Below, in pieces: positions 1 to 9,217 of a stretch of DNA of 19,284 bases (within the stretch, counting starts at the first letter, position 1; each line of letters opens with the position of its first letter). The stretch lies in contig CAJPPF010000032.1 of NCBI GenBank assembly GCA_905372445.1, positions 1 through 19,284 on the forward strand, in the 5' to 3' direction. The translations under genes and the position numbers were made by a program. Source of the stretch: an uncultured Prevotella sp. GTDB lineage: Bacteria; Bacteroidota; Bacteroidia; Bacteroidales; Bacteroidaceae. The notes under the pieces are model-generated. The model was not told the origin of the DNA and ran no database searches. It saw nothing but the letters and a program-made list of their open reading frames with translations.

Positions 1-36
1 GTAAGTATACTATATAATATTGTTTTCATAAAAAAA

Positions 37-1890
37 TTACTGATAAGGATTCTTTACTAATTTTGGATTGTTTGCAAGCCATGAGCCTGAGAGAAAATTA
101 TAATAATTTCTCATTTCAAACTTACGGCTGTTAACCATTTTGCTGTTCTTCTGTTTAACGAATACCCATTTGCCGTTATGTTCACTTCTTGGGTCTTTTA
201 TCAAATAGGGGAATAAACTGTTTTGTGTTGAGTTTTCGCTGTCTCCATTCCATTCTGTATGAGCTCTACGCCACCGTTTCATATCCCACCATCGTAGATT
301 TTCCAGAGGGAACTCTACCCTTCGTTCTTGAATAATATCATCTAAAGTATAAGTGGGAAGTGGTGTCAGTCCGGCTCGCTCGCGAACGTCGTTAAAGTAC
401 TGAAGTCCTTCAGAAGTTTTACCCAATTCCATTTTTGCTTCTGCATAAATCAGTAACACTTCTGCATAACGCATTCTTATAAACCATACGTCACTGCCTA
501 CGGATGATTTGCGTCCTTCTGCCTTAGGATCAAGGTATTTGCGAAAATTGAATCCCGTAGTATTATCCCATGCCCCGGCACTTGCTCGAGGTCCATTGAC
601 AGATGTAATAATGTCACCATCTTCATCGGTTGTTCCTGCTGCTGATGTCTTCGTTGTCCATGTTGTTGTGGAACCTTTTTTCTTTAGTTTCATCTGTCCT
701 GCCTGATATATCATCTCTACACCATCAATTATGTCTCCAGGACAAATAATAGTAGCTTTTAGACGAGGATCTTTCTTGGCAAACAGTTCTTGTGGACTAT
801 CATAATAAATGTAATCTCCATTTGCATCTGTGAGTGCAAGATGTCCGTTACGGTTATCTGTGAACTCATAGCTTTCAACAAGATTGAGTAGTGGAGTATT
901 TTCATTAGCAGCAGAGTTGCCGGTTATCTGTGGAGCACATGAATTTGCAGACCATGCATGTGTGACATCCGGTGCAAGATAGTCCCTAGCCCATATAACC
1001 TCAGGATTATTTTCCTTGTCGATAAAAATACAGTAGAAGTTATATGCTTTGTCATTCTTTTCCTTTCTATATAGTTCAAACTTCTTTGAAGATATAATAT
1101 CTCCGGCAGCATTAGCTGCAAGTTCATAATAAGCATTTGCTTTGTCAGCAGGGATACCGACCTCGCCTCCTTTTGTTTTTATATCAGGAGTTATGGCATT
1201 GTTGTATTTTGCAAGTCTTGCAGCAGTTATTGCCGCACGTGCTTTCAGCATCATTGCTGCATATTTGCTGGCTCTTGCATTATGAGTGCCCCCCGTTTCT
1301 CCAAGATGTTTTGCACATTCATCGCATTCAGATATTATATAATCATATATTTCAGCCTCCGTACTTCGTGCGATCTGCATAGTTGCCAAATCATCACCAA
1401 CACTGAATATTTTGTCTCCAACTATAGGCATACCGCCAAGACCACGAGCCATATAGAAATATGCCCATGCTCTAAGGAATCGTGTTTCATACTCATAAGT
1501 GCACTTATCTTTTTCTGTTAGGGCAGATGATTCTCTTACGCTCTTAATGAACATATTAAGATTTCTGATAAGAGCATATGGATATAATCGCCACAAAGAG
1601 TTTGAGAATGAAGTAGAAGTGTTTGTTTGGAAGCATGAAGCTTCATCCAATTCTCCCCACGTGCCAGTAGTTGTTGAAAAGTCACTGAATGTCTGAAAGT
1701 TCGGATCAAAGTCTATCTGATTGTAAAAACTTGCCATAACTGATTTAGTCATAGTCGCATCACCGAAGATTTCTTCATCCGAGAAAATTGCATCAGATTC
1801 TCTGTCTAAGAATCCAGAACAGGATACAAACACGATTGCCAGTAATGCAAGTATGAATGAATATAATGTTGATAAAATAGTATCTCTCAT
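37..1890 (-). CDS. susD-like: SusD/RagB-family outer-membrane glycan-binding lipoprotein
   Basis: This is a 617-residue SusD-like protein, the lid that caps the SusC transporter on the cell surface and binds the incoming oligosaccharide. The N-terminus has a hydrophobic stretch ending in a lipobox-like VFVSC, so Cys24 is the probable lipidation site. The C-terminal SusD signature is clear at residues 474-545: RYAEVLLIYAEAK, then NDVRERAGL, then RRVEFPLENLRWWDMKRWRR. The helical N-terminal half (around 130-230) fits the TPR-like scaffold of the family. The length is on the long side of normal, with a probable ligand-loop insertion around 340-450. The gene starts six bases after the susC stop, so the two are co-transcribed and very likely form one complex. 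It is the last gene of its operon in the window. The ligand cannot be predicted from the sequence. Confidence 0.95.
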   Translation of the reverse strand: MRDTILSTLYSFILALLAIVFVSCSGFLDRESDAIFSDEEIFGDATMTKSVMASFYNQIDFDPNFQTFSDFSTTTGTWGELDEASCFQTNTSTSFSNSLWRLYPYALIRNLNMFIKSVRESSALTEKDKCTYEYETRFLRAWAYFYMARGLGGMPIVGDKIFSVGDDLATMQIARSTEAEIYDYIISECDECAKHLGETGGTHNARASKYAAMMLKARAAITAARLAKYNNAITPDIKTKGGEVGIPADKANAYYELAANAAGDIISSKKFELYRKEKNDKAYNFYCIFIDKENNPEVIWARDYLAPDVTHAWSANSCAPQITGNSAANENTPLLNLVESYEFTDNRNGHLALTDANGDYIYYDSPQELFAKKDPRLKATIICPGDIIDGVEMIYQAGQMKLKKKGSTTTWTTKTSAAGTTDEDGDIITSVNGPRASAGAWDNTTGFNFRKYLDPKAEGRKSSVGSDVWFIRMRYAEVLLIYAEAKMELGKTSEGLQYFNDVRERAGLTPLPTYTLDDIIQERRVEFPLENLRWWDMKRWRRAHTEWNGDSENSTQNSLFPYLIKDPRSEHNGKWVFVKQKNSKMVNSRKFEMRNYYNFLSGSWLANNPKLVKNPYQ

Positions 1891-1896
1891 AATCTT

Positions 1897-4800
1897 TTAG
1901 AATGTTATGTTTGCACCGATATTAACAATTCTTGTTGTAGGATAACTTGAACCTGAAGTTATGGTAAGTTCAGGATCAAGTCCGTATTTATGCATGTTGT
2001 CGATAGAGAATAGATTTTGCATGAGACAGTATATTCGTACATTACTCATAGATATATTCTTTATCCATTTCTGAGGTAGGGTATATCCAATTTGCAGATT
2101 ACGCAGTTTGAGAAACCACATCTCTTCCGTCCAGAATGTGCTGGCAAGATAATTTGAATGCCCACTATTTCCGTATAGCATCGTAGGGTAACGTCCTGGT
2201 ATCAACTCGCTATTAGCATCCCAAGGGTTTGATAAATGCCATTGGTCTCCCATATAGTACATGAAAGTGTTACCGTCACCGTGAAAAGGGTATCGTGCTT
2301 CCCAGTTAAAAAACTTAGTAAATAGTGCCATGCCAGCAAAGTCGCATGCAAAATCAATTCCTTTCCAGCTTGCTCCCAAGTTAAGATTATAATTTATAAT
2401 CGGAGTGCGTGCATCATTGTTCGACCAGTATTCGTCGTAGCCCTTGTGCCCCAATGGTTTTTGGTCTTCATATGTTATAATACCATCTTTATTTACATCC
2501 TCATATATAAGGTCTCCCGGGCGCAAAGTAGTATTTCCATTACCGTCAATATCAACGGGATAGGCTGCTATTTCTTCCCAACTCTTAAACTGTCCGATAC
2601 AGTTGAACAGCCAACTGGAATCAGAGTAACGATGGCGATGGTTGTATACATAGTAGTCACGAGAGTTTCCGAAAGTCGGTTTGTATTGTTCCCAAGAATA
2701 TGTGCGAGCTAAAGTAATATTGCCCCCAATGGTATAGTGCAGGTCAGAAATGTTGTCAGCCCATGTCAGCGAAGCATCGAAGCCTTTAACCATATCTGAA
2801 TTAAGATTCTCCTGCGGCCATGAAAAACCGATTTCGTTTGGTATAACCACGTCGTATCTGGATGCGGGTAATCCTTTACGCAAACGTTGGAAGTAATCAA
2901 TGGTTCCATTAAGCCTGGTGTTTAATAACGCTATATCCAGACCTATATCAAATGTATGCGCCTTTATCCATGTAATCTCGGTCTGGGGGAGGTTCCGAAC
3001 ACTTGAAGTGGTAATGGCAGTACCATCTATGACTGCTCTTCCTGTATTGTAGTTATATCCGCTTAGATAGGAAAAAGCACTATATCCACTAACTTTGTCA
3101 TCGCCAAGAATACCATATGACGCTCTAATTTTCAAGTTATTTATATATTCACTGATAAAAGTATTCTTCCAGAAGAGCTCTTCTGAAACTCTCCATCCAA
3201 ATGATATTGAAGGAAAAAATCCCCAACGATGCTTGGGAGAGAATTTCCATGAGCCATCATAACGCGCGGCAGTCTCTAAAAGATAACGGTGTTTGTATTC
3301 ATAATTCAGTCGCCCCATGTATCCAAGTCTTGCCGAACTGTTCTCGTTCCATTCACTGAAGCTTTGTAGTTCTGTGAAATATGCAACTTTCAGTGCATCC
3401 ATTGCCGGCGTTCCACCGTATTGTACTCCAGGGTTGTTTGTAAGATATGACTCAAAGCCTGCAAAAACATTTAGGGAATGGTCATCTCTCCATTCATGTT
3501 TATAGGTAGCACTTAGCTGTGAGTTTATGGTTTCTATATGTTGCCAACGCGAATCAAATCGTCCGGCATAGGTTTTCATTACGTTATATGTGTCAGACTC
3601 TTTATCGTAACTATATAGACTATATCCTCTGGGACGTGACTTGTATCGCTCGTTGCTGTTAAAATATGAGAGTAATCCTTTAAATGTTAGTCCTGCAATA
3701 GGTTTCCATTCACCAACAAGATTTGCCTGTAGCACTCTCCAATTGTCTTTTGCGACTCCTGCCTTATCTTTGGTAAGGTTTGCATAGTTCGTATATCCGG
3801 CTGTTCCTGTAACTGCAGGATATAACTCGTTGTTATTTGCATAAGGAAACTGTGTCGGAGTATTGTTAACAATTGCATAGGTAAGTGTCCAATATTCATC
3901 GTTGCCATGATAGCTTAGGTTGAATGCAGAGTTTTCTTTATTTTCATGCCTGCCATTAACCTGTGCTTTTATATTGAAGTTATCAGTAATGTCTGCATCA
4001 ATGTTCATCTGGAAGTTTGTTCTTTCGAAACTACCGAAATTCCTTGCCAATGACTCCTGATATACATGACTGGCTGCCAGATAGTAGCTTATCTTCTCAG
4101 ACCCTCCGGCAGCATTTATCTCGGTATAGTATTGAGGTGCAGTTTTCTCCCATATATATTCTTTCCAGTTGAAACCGGGATTCACTCCACTTGTAAACGC
4201 ATCATACTCCTCTTGTGAATACCGTGTAGTCTGTCCCATTAGGGTAGTTGCTTGAACACTTGCCTTTACATATGTTTTTGCATCTGCAAGTTCCGGATAT
4301 CGGAACATTGACTGCCAACCGTAATAGCTATTTAGACTTACTTGGCATTTTTGGTTGCGTTTACCCGATTTAGTGGTAACAACAACTACTCCGTTAGCAG
4401 CACGCACTCCATATATGGCAGCAGAGGCATCTTTCAGAACCGAGATACTCTCAATATCATTGAAGTCTATATTGTTGAATTGTCCTTCATCCATCTGTAC
4501 ACCGTCAATGACATACAGTGGTGTTCCGAGATTTCGTATGTTGATACTGGTCCAGTTTCCAGGGCGTCCATCACTCTGGCGAGAATTGATTCCCGGAATC
4601 TTACCGGCAATGGCACCTGATGTATTTACGGCAGAAGTACGTATTAAATCATCACTGCTGATATTAGAAATTGCCGATGTCAGTGATTCCTTTTTTATGG
4701 AGCCATATCCTACTATTACAACGTCTTCTAACTGATGTGTCTCTGGCTTCATTACAAAATCCTGTTTGTTTCCTTTGACAATAATAGTCTGTGATGAATA

Positions 4801-5103
4801 GCCAACATACGATATGTTTATTTTTATTATGCCAGAATTTAACATTGTTAGTATGTAATGTCCGTCAGCATCAGTTACGGTTGCAGTATTAGTCCCTTCT
4901 ATTTTCACTACAACACCAATCAATGGTTCACCTGACGTATCACGCACATAACCAGAAATTTCTCTCTTGTTTAACTGTATGTTTTCTTGTTGTATTGATA
5001 TGTCCGTCTTGTTCCCGGCAAATAATTGCAGATTAAAAAGCAGTGCAATTGTCAGTAATAATAGAATGGAACTGTATTTAAGTTTGAAAAAGTCATTGAT
5101 CAT
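1897..5103 (-). CDS. susC-like: SusC/RagA-family TonB-dependent oligosaccharide transporter
   Basis: This protein of 1068 residues is the outer-membrane channel that imports oligosaccharides using TonB energy. In order it has a signal peptide (residues 1-29), a carboxypeptidase-regulatory-like beta-sandwich (about 47-122, with GYVRDTSGEPLIGVVV and DADGHYIL), a TonB-box-like DVVIVGYG (127-134), a plug domain (about 134-247, with LYVIDGV and LKDASAAIYGVRAANGVV), and a long beta-barrel ending in a C-terminal Phe, as expected for an outer-membrane protein. I chose the ATG at 5103. An in-frame GTG at 5109 adds two residues and is a less likely start. The gene follows the GLUG gene by 111 bp, a gap that contains an inverted repeat, and precedes susD by six bases. 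No extra sensor (STN) domain is seen at the N-terminus, so it is a plain transporter rather than an anti-sigma transducer. Confidence 0.96.
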   Translation of the reverse strand: MINDFFKLKYSSILLLLTIALLFNLQLFAGNKTDISIQQENIQLNKREISGYVRDTSGEPLIGVVVKIEGTNTATVTDADGHYILTMLNSGIIKINISYVGYSSQTIIVKGNKQDFVMKPETHQLEDVVIVGYGSIKKESLTSAISNISSDDLIRTSAVNTSGAIAGKIPGINSRQSDGRPGNWTSINIRNLGTPLYVIDGVQMDEGQFNNIDFNDIESISVLKDASAAIYGVRAANGVVVVTTKSGKRNQKCQVSLNSYYGWQSMFRYPELADAKTYVKASVQATTLMGQTTRYSQEEYDAFTSGVNPGFNWKEYIWEKTAPQYYTEINAAGGSEKISYYLAASHVYQESLARNFGSFERTNFQMNIDADITDNFNIKAQVNGRHENKENSAFNLSYHGNDEYWTLTYAIVNNTPTQFPYANNNELYPAVTGTAGYTNYANLTKDKAGVAKDNWRVLQANLVGEWKPIAGLTFKGLLSYFNSNERYKSRPRGYSLYSYDKESDTYNVMKTYAGRFDSRWQHIETINSQLSATYKHEWRDDHSLNVFAGFESYLTNNPGVQYGGTPAMDALKVAYFTELQSFSEWNENSSARLGYMGRLNYEYKHRYLLETAARYDGSWKFSPKHRWGFFPSISFGWRVSEELFWKNTFISEYINNLKIRASYGILGDDKVSGYSAFSYLSGYNYNTGRAVIDGTAITTSSVRNLPQTEITWIKAHTFDIGLDIALLNTRLNGTIDYFQRLRKGLPASRYDVVIPNEIGFSWPQENLNSDMVKGFDASLTWADNISDLHYTIGGNITLARTYSWEQYKPTFGNSRDYYVYNHRHRYSDSSWLFNCIGQFKSWEEIAAYPVDIDGNGNTTLRPGDLIYEDVNKDGIITYEDQKPLGHKGYDEYWSNNDARTPIINYNLNLGASWKGIDFACDFAGMALFTKFFNWEARYPFHGDGNTFMYYMGDQWHLSNPWDANSELIPGRYPTMLYGNSGHSNYLASTFWTEEMWFLKLRNLQIGYTLPQKWIKNISMSNVRIYCLMQNLFSIDNMHKYGLDPELTITSGSSYPTTRIVNIGANITF

Positions 5104-5156
5104 TTGCACGAAGAAATAAAGTATTTATGTTTCCTATAAATATTATTTTCAAAACC

Positions 5157-5196
5157 GGGGCATATGTCTAAATGATTATAACAAGGCATATGCCCC
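5157..5196 (-). promoter_or_regulatory. 10-bp inverted repeat between the GLUG gene and susC
   Basis: GGGGCATATG (5157-5166) and CATATGCCCC (5187-5196) form a perfect 10-bp stem with a 20-nt loop. On the transcribed strand it lies 18 nt after the GLUG stop and 53 nt before the susC ATG, and is followed by GGTTTTG rather than a clean run of T. It could be a weak intra-operon terminator, an mRNA-stabilising 3' end, or an operator. I see no confident TAnnTTTG promoter between it and susC. Confidence 0.4.
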
Positions 5197-5214
5197 TTAA
5201 CTTTAATGGAAATA

Positions 5215-6849
5215 TTATTTTATCATCTTTGCAGATTTCCCATTGGTATATCTTATGATGTTCACATGACCAGCCTTAGGTGTGTTGATACATTGTCCTG
5301 CAGCATTATATATTTTATCTACAGAGTAATCTTCACTATTTTCCACATTGTTTATGCCTGTGGCTTCTTTCACCTTTGCTTTAGTAATCATTGATGGCAT
5401 CTTTCCTCTGTCGAATGCTATTACTGAAATTGTCTCCGTTAGCGTTACATCGCCCTTCTTAAATTCCACAATCCAATTGCCATTTTCAATTTTTACAGGT
5501 TCCAGAATGCTTTCATTTAGTGACCCGTAGAGATATAACGACTCTAAGTTGTCGCTACATGTTCCCTCTATTCCGACTTCTGTGCATGAGGTAATTTCAA
5601 CAGGAGCAGTCTGATTTGCAAAGAACGGAGTAGTCTTACCGTATATATTCTGCCATTTTGCCATATCAGAAAATTGGAAATTGCTCATTTTTGTCATGTC
5701 TTCAGGTAGCATTTCCTTTGCATCGTATAGAGAAAGATTGTCGCCATCTCCCATTCCCATAGGAGCTCCATCTGCATTATAGTATGTGTTCTTAACCGTT
5801 ATGCCTTCCCAGTTACGTCCGCATACACCTGCAATCTTTACGTCTTCGGCAGATGTAGATATTGTCCCCGAGAAATAGCAATCCATGATAGGGCCGTTGA
5901 AATTTACAGCACATATACCGCCGTTCCAGGAATCCTGCCATTGATCGTGAGCCCATAGTCCTGTTGCTTTCACATCACCAGTAGCGTAACAATTCTGCAC
6001 GCGTCCACGCAGAGCATTACCACCTATAGAGCCAACACACTGACCTGAGCAGGTTGCGAATACGGCACAATTCTCTATATGAGCATTCTCACTGTTCCAA
6101 TTTGGTGTTGCAAGAATGCCACCTACAGTACCGGTGCTTGACGAAATGTTCCCATATACGACATTATTCTCAAAAGCAACGTCATAGCGTGACGCCCCGT
6201 TGTAGAATGCACATATGCCGGCAGCATATCCTGCACTCGTCACATCACCATAGAAGACGTTATTCTTAAAGTATCCACCCTTTTCGTTATCACCGGAGAT
6301 GCCACCGACATAGTTGGTTCCTTCAACTTTCACATTGAAGACACGGCAACCGTCGAAATTGCCACCGCCAACACCTGAAATCGCACCAACATTTTCACCG
6401 CCTTCAATTGATGAGTTTATTATAGTACAATTGATAATATCTCCACCTTGAATTTCCCAATTTCCGTTTGTTCCGCAAAGTATACCGCTCCAATTGCCGG
6501 CAATGATTTCTGCATCTTTTATTGTGAGATTTTTTATGACCCCCGGAGTATTCATTCTGGTGAAGAGACCGTTACCAGAGTTACCATTCTCTATACGTAG
6601 ATTGTTGACAGAATGACCGTTTCCGTCAAACACACCTGTAAAGCTACCTATTGGATTCCATACCACATCCTCTAAGTCAATGTCTTCAGTGAGAATAAAG
6701 TGCGATGTAAGGAAGTCGTTCACTGCTTGTAACTGTTCTGCATTCTCAATCTGATAAGGGTCGTTACTTGTGCCCGTACCACCTGCAAACTGCGCTGATG
6801 CGCTAAATGAACTACAGAATAATGCTGATAATAGGAATAATTGTTTCAT
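5215..6849 (-). CDS. Secreted GLUG-repeat protein with type IX-like C-terminal tail
   Basis: This is a 544-residue secreted protein. Residues 1-20 form a standard signal peptide ending SASAQ, without a lipobox cysteine. Residues 21-110 hold a lead-in common in GLUG proteins (NDPYQIENAEQL, LTEDIDL, GVFDGNGHSVNNL). Residues 145-350 carry about six GLUG-type repeats (GGENVGAISG, GTNYVGGISG, SAGYAAGICA, STGTVGGILA and others), which fold as a beta-solenoid. A small beta domain follows (about 415-500), then a tail (511-544) with YNAAGQ and YTNGKSAKMIK that resembles type IX secretion sorting tails. GLUG repeats are known from bacterial surface and adhesion proteins. Its place between an enzyme and susC, where a surface glycan-binding protein is often found, suggests a glycan-binding or surface-attachment role, but no catalytic motif or named binding domain is visible. 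It begins 21 bp after the preceding gene. Confidence 0.85.
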   Translation of the reverse strand: MKQLFLLSALFCSSFSASAQFAGGTGTSNDPYQIENAEQLQAVNDFLTSHFILTEDIDLEDVVWNPIGSFTGVFDGNGHSVNNLRIENGNSGNGLFTRMNTPGVIKNLTIKDAEIIAGNWSGILCGTNGNWEIQGGDIINCTIINSSIEGGENVGAISGVGGGNFDGCRVFNVKVEGTNYVGGISGDNEKGGYFKNNVFYGDVTSAGYAAGICAFYNGASRYDVAFENNVVYGNISSSTGTVGGILATPNWNSENAHIENCAVFATCSGQCVGSIGGNALRGRVQNCYATGDVKATGLWAHDQWQDSWNGGICAVNFNGPIMDCYFSGTISTSAEDVKIAGVCGRNWEGITVKNTYYNADGAPMGMGDGDNLSLYDAKEMLPEDMTKMSNFQFSDMAKWQNIYGKTTPFFANQTAPVEITSCTEVGIEGTCSDNLESLYLYGSLNESILEPVKIENGNWIVEFKKGDVTLTETISVIAFDRGKMPSMITKAKVKEATGINNVENSEDYSVDKIYNAAGQCINTPKAGHVNIIRYTNGKSAKMIK

Positions 6850-6870
6850 AGTGTAAATTGTTTAAGTTTA

Positions 6871-8616
6871 TTATTTTATAATCACTTTCTTCCCATTATG
6901 GATATACAATCCAGTCTTAGGAGTCATGACAGTTCTTCCATCTAATGTGTACCATTTATCGTCATAATGTTTATAATCTTCTAATTCCTTTATACCGTTG
7001 GTATAACTGAAAAACATGTTATATACAAGTTTAAGGTCATTAGTATTGTTTGTAATGATGTGCTTGTTATGTTCGTCAGCGATAGGCTCATTTTCTATTA
7101 TTACATTATCAATATATATATCATGTATGAACTTGTCAGGTGTACCATCGGGATATTTCTCCATTGGGTAACTTTGATGCCAGCCAAGGAACAGAATGTC
7201 ATTGGCAGTATTCTCTCCTGTGTTATTAGGACATACAACATTCCGATAAATGATGTTTTTCATTTCGCCGTTCCACTGTTGGTTTCCTTGAATTATCCCA
7301 TACCAGAAACTGTCTTTGAATGTTGCACCAATAAGGCGTGTGCATCGGTTTACATAAATGTTTTCATAGAGAATGTCCTCAAAATAAGTTCCCCACAGAC
7401 AGCAAATGTTCAATGCGGAACGGTCGTCCATGCTACCATTCAGGTTTATCCCATCAAATGAAAATAGTATCTCACTATTTGTCAACTGTATGTTCCTGAA
7501 AATACTTGCACGTGTTTCTGCACCTATATTGAAGCCGCTATTAGCCGAACTCCACAGTTGCATACGATTAAAGAAAAGGTTTTCCTCTGGCAGGCATGTG
7601 TTAGGAGCGGCGTTCTCGTCGCCTAAGCCTTTAATAGCCACTGCATCGTCATCAGATCTTACAAAACAGTTGTCCAAATGCATATCATGGCAACCGTTGA
7701 AGTCCATTCCATCTGTACATCCTCCATATACAGATATAATCTTTATGTCGCGTATGTTCATGTTGCTACAGAATGTATATGTGGTCTGCCACCCTGTTAT
7801 GGCGTAGCGATAGAATATAGCTCCACTTACCTCACCTTGTGTACAGTTATGACAATTCAGTGTAGACCCAACTCCCTCTTTACTCTGTACTACAACTCCA
7901 TGCCCATATATCTTGCTTCCCCTGCCAGAGATTCCCACTTGTCCGTTCAACACAGCTCCAGGAGATATGTAAATGTTTCTACCTCCTGATACTGTTAATG
8001 TTCCTCCAAACTGCTTTTCAAGGTCGTAATATCCCGGACCGAAGTAGTATGTCTTGCTGTCCCTGTCGTAGAAGTATCCACCTTTGGCTGTCTTTTCTGG
8101 GTTTATACTTGGTACGTTGTCATCAATATCATTACAGAACAAATGCAACACTTCACCGTATTTATAGTCTCCGTTCTGCACAATTGTGATGTTTTGCTTT
8201 GTACGGCTTACCTTAAACTTAAGTATTTTGTCGTTTATCTTCTCCACGTCATATATGTCAGCGTCATGTGGAAGAATGTCGTAATCACCAAGATCTTCTC
8301 GACACGACACTACAATTTCTATCGGAAAACCGTTTTTAAAGTCAAAATAACCGAAGTTCCCAGTTGCTCCCCATTCGTTTCTTGCTGCATATAAACCTAC
8401 GTATGCCTCTTTGTTGATGAGTACATTGAATCGTGGAGATGCAAGCGTCTCGATACACCCGGCAGGACGTTCAAATGTTGCAAAACTGCCATCACGTGCA
8501 ACATATGTATTTCCCTTGCCATTTTGTTGATTCCATGCAGTGACGTCAATGGCGCTTGTCTCCATTGAGACAAGTACCAACAGGAATACTAAACATACAA
8601 CTTTTAACGAATTCAT
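6871..8616 (-). CDS. Beta-helix glycoside hydrolase-like protein (GH28/GH49 clan-like), paralogue 1
   Basis: This is a 581-residue secreted protein. It has a signal peptide (about 1-22), an N-terminal beta-sandwich (about 60-165, ending VLHLFCN), a linker with YYFGPGYYDL and IYISPGAVLNG, then a right-handed parallel beta-helix (about 205-510). Acidic residues are placed as in clan GH-N: CTDGMDFN (Asp302) and SDDDAVAIK (Asp322-324). Where polygalacturonases of GH28 have GHG and RIK motifs, this protein reads ANSGFNIGAETR (358-369), so a normal polygalacturonase function is doubtful. The tail (553-581, with WYTLDGR, PKTGLYIHNGKKVIIK) resembles type IX sorting tails. The protein at 11308-12798 is a clear paralogue with the same layout but no tail. 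This is the first gene of the operon running into the GLUG gene, susC and susD, with a promoter just upstream. A glycosidase role is inferred; the substrate is unknown. Confidence 0.8.
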   Translation of the reverse strand: MNSLKVVCLVFLLVLVSMETSAIDVTAWNQQNGKGNTYVARDGSFATFERPAGCIETLASPRFNVLINKEAYVGLYAARNEWGATGNFGYFDFKNGFPIEIVVSCREDLGDYDILPHDADIYDVEKINDKILKFKVSRTKQNITIVQNGDYKYGEVLHLFCNDIDDNVPSINPEKTAKGGYFYDRDSKTYYFGPGYYDLEKQFGGTLTVSGGRNIYISPGAVLNGQVGISGRGSKIYGHGVVVQSKEGVGSTLNCHNCTQGEVSGAIFYRYAITGWQTTYTFCSNMNIRDIKIISVYGGCTDGMDFNGCHDMHLDNCFVRSDDDAVAIKGLGDENAAPNTCLPEENLFFNRMQLWSSANSGFNIGAETRASIFRNIQLTNSEILFSFDGINLNGSMDDRSALNICCLWGTYFEDILYENIYVNRCTRLIGATFKDSFWYGIIQGNQQWNGEMKNIIYRNVVCPNNTGENTANDILFLGWHQSYPMEKYPDGTPDKFIHDIYIDNVIIENEPIADEHNKHIITNNTNDLKLVYNMFFSYTNGIKELEDYKHYDDKWYTLDGRTVMTPKTGLYIHNGKKVIIK

Positions 8617-8676
8617 TATTATATAACAACTAAATTAGGTATGTAACATTTAAATTGTTTGAATATTTTGATGATA

Positions 8677-8711
8677 CAAAGTTAACTATAATAGAGTTTT
8701 AATCCTTTAAA
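8677..8711 (-). promoter_or_regulatory. Bacteroidetes-type promoter of the beta-helix/GLUG/susCD operon
   Basis: On the minus strand TAACTTTG (8684-8677) matches the Bacteroidetes -7 consensus TAnnTTTG exactly. TTTAAAG (8711-8705) lies exactly 20 nt upstream, in the -33 position. The start codon is about 60 nt downstream, leaving a leader of roughly 50 nt. The promoter at 12826-12860 has the same two elements at the same spacing. Confidence 0.7.
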
Positions 8712-8730
8712 TTTTATCTCAAAACATATC

Positions 8731-8741
8731 AAAATTCACTT
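8731..8741. promoter_or_regulatory. Candidate HTCS operator half-site
   Basis: AAAATTCACTT lies about 20 nt upstream of the -33 element of the susCD operon promoter. It differs at one of 11 positions from AAAATTCGCTT next to the -33 element of the other operon (12859-12869). An activator site upstream of -33 is where an AraC-type HTCS would be expected to bind. The assignment rests on two or three copies only. Confidence 0.3.
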
Positions 8742-9217
8742 ATTATGTTTTTATATTTACACAAGTTTGGTATAAGAACGGCATTATAAAAGTTACATGC
8801 ATCTTATAAAAGGACCGGCGTATGTAAATAAAAATCATCATCGCGATTTTTTACGAAATAGAAAACTAAAAACAACGATTTGCCAAGTCTGCATAGCATA
8901 AAACCGCGTCTTTGAAAACCGACAAAAGCTAAAAATAGCCTGATTACGTGCTTTTTCTCTCAAAAAGCGATGGTTCTTTATGCTGAAAACGACGGTTTTA
9001 TCGGCAAGAAGCAGTGGTTTTAGAGTCAAGAAACGGCAGTTCTTGAAAGTGACTCATATTCTTATTGGCATCAAAAGGAATCTATTACGCTGATTTTCAG
9101 CATATTGCCTGCAATGCCAAAATAAGCGTTTCTCGTCAACGAACTACAACGCGACAGCAAATATCGTCTGCATTTATAGCCAAAACAGCCTTTTTGTTTA
9201 ATTTATTCATAAAACGA
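8742..9217. other. Gene-free stretch with degenerate 23-nt tandem repeats
   Basis: No convincing gene is present here. The clearest structure is four adjacent imperfect units at 8962-8985, 8986-9008, 9009-9030 and 9031-9053 (24, 23, 22 and 23 nt). They share a pattern close to AARCGRYGGTTYTT followed by an AAG-ending spacer. Weaker versions occur at 8868-8887 and near 8900. A 63-codon minus-strand ORF (8838-9029) is largely made of this repeat and is probably not a protein gene. The rest (9054-9217) shows no structure I can name. Confidence 0.55.

Noticed and set aside
5104..5109. GTG start for susC
   Set aside because: An ATG two codons downstream precedes the same signal peptide and is the simpler start. 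The difference is two residues.
6871..8616. Naming the beta-helix proteins polygalacturonases
   Set aside because: The GHG and RIK motifs of GH28 polygalacturonases are replaced by unrelated residues in both proteins, so only the fold and the acidic motifs support a clan-level call.
8838..9029. Small 63-residue protein gene on the minus strand
   Set aside because: The ORF is largely made of the 23-nt degenerate repeat, has no recognisable domain or ribosome site, and overlaps only low-complexity DNA.
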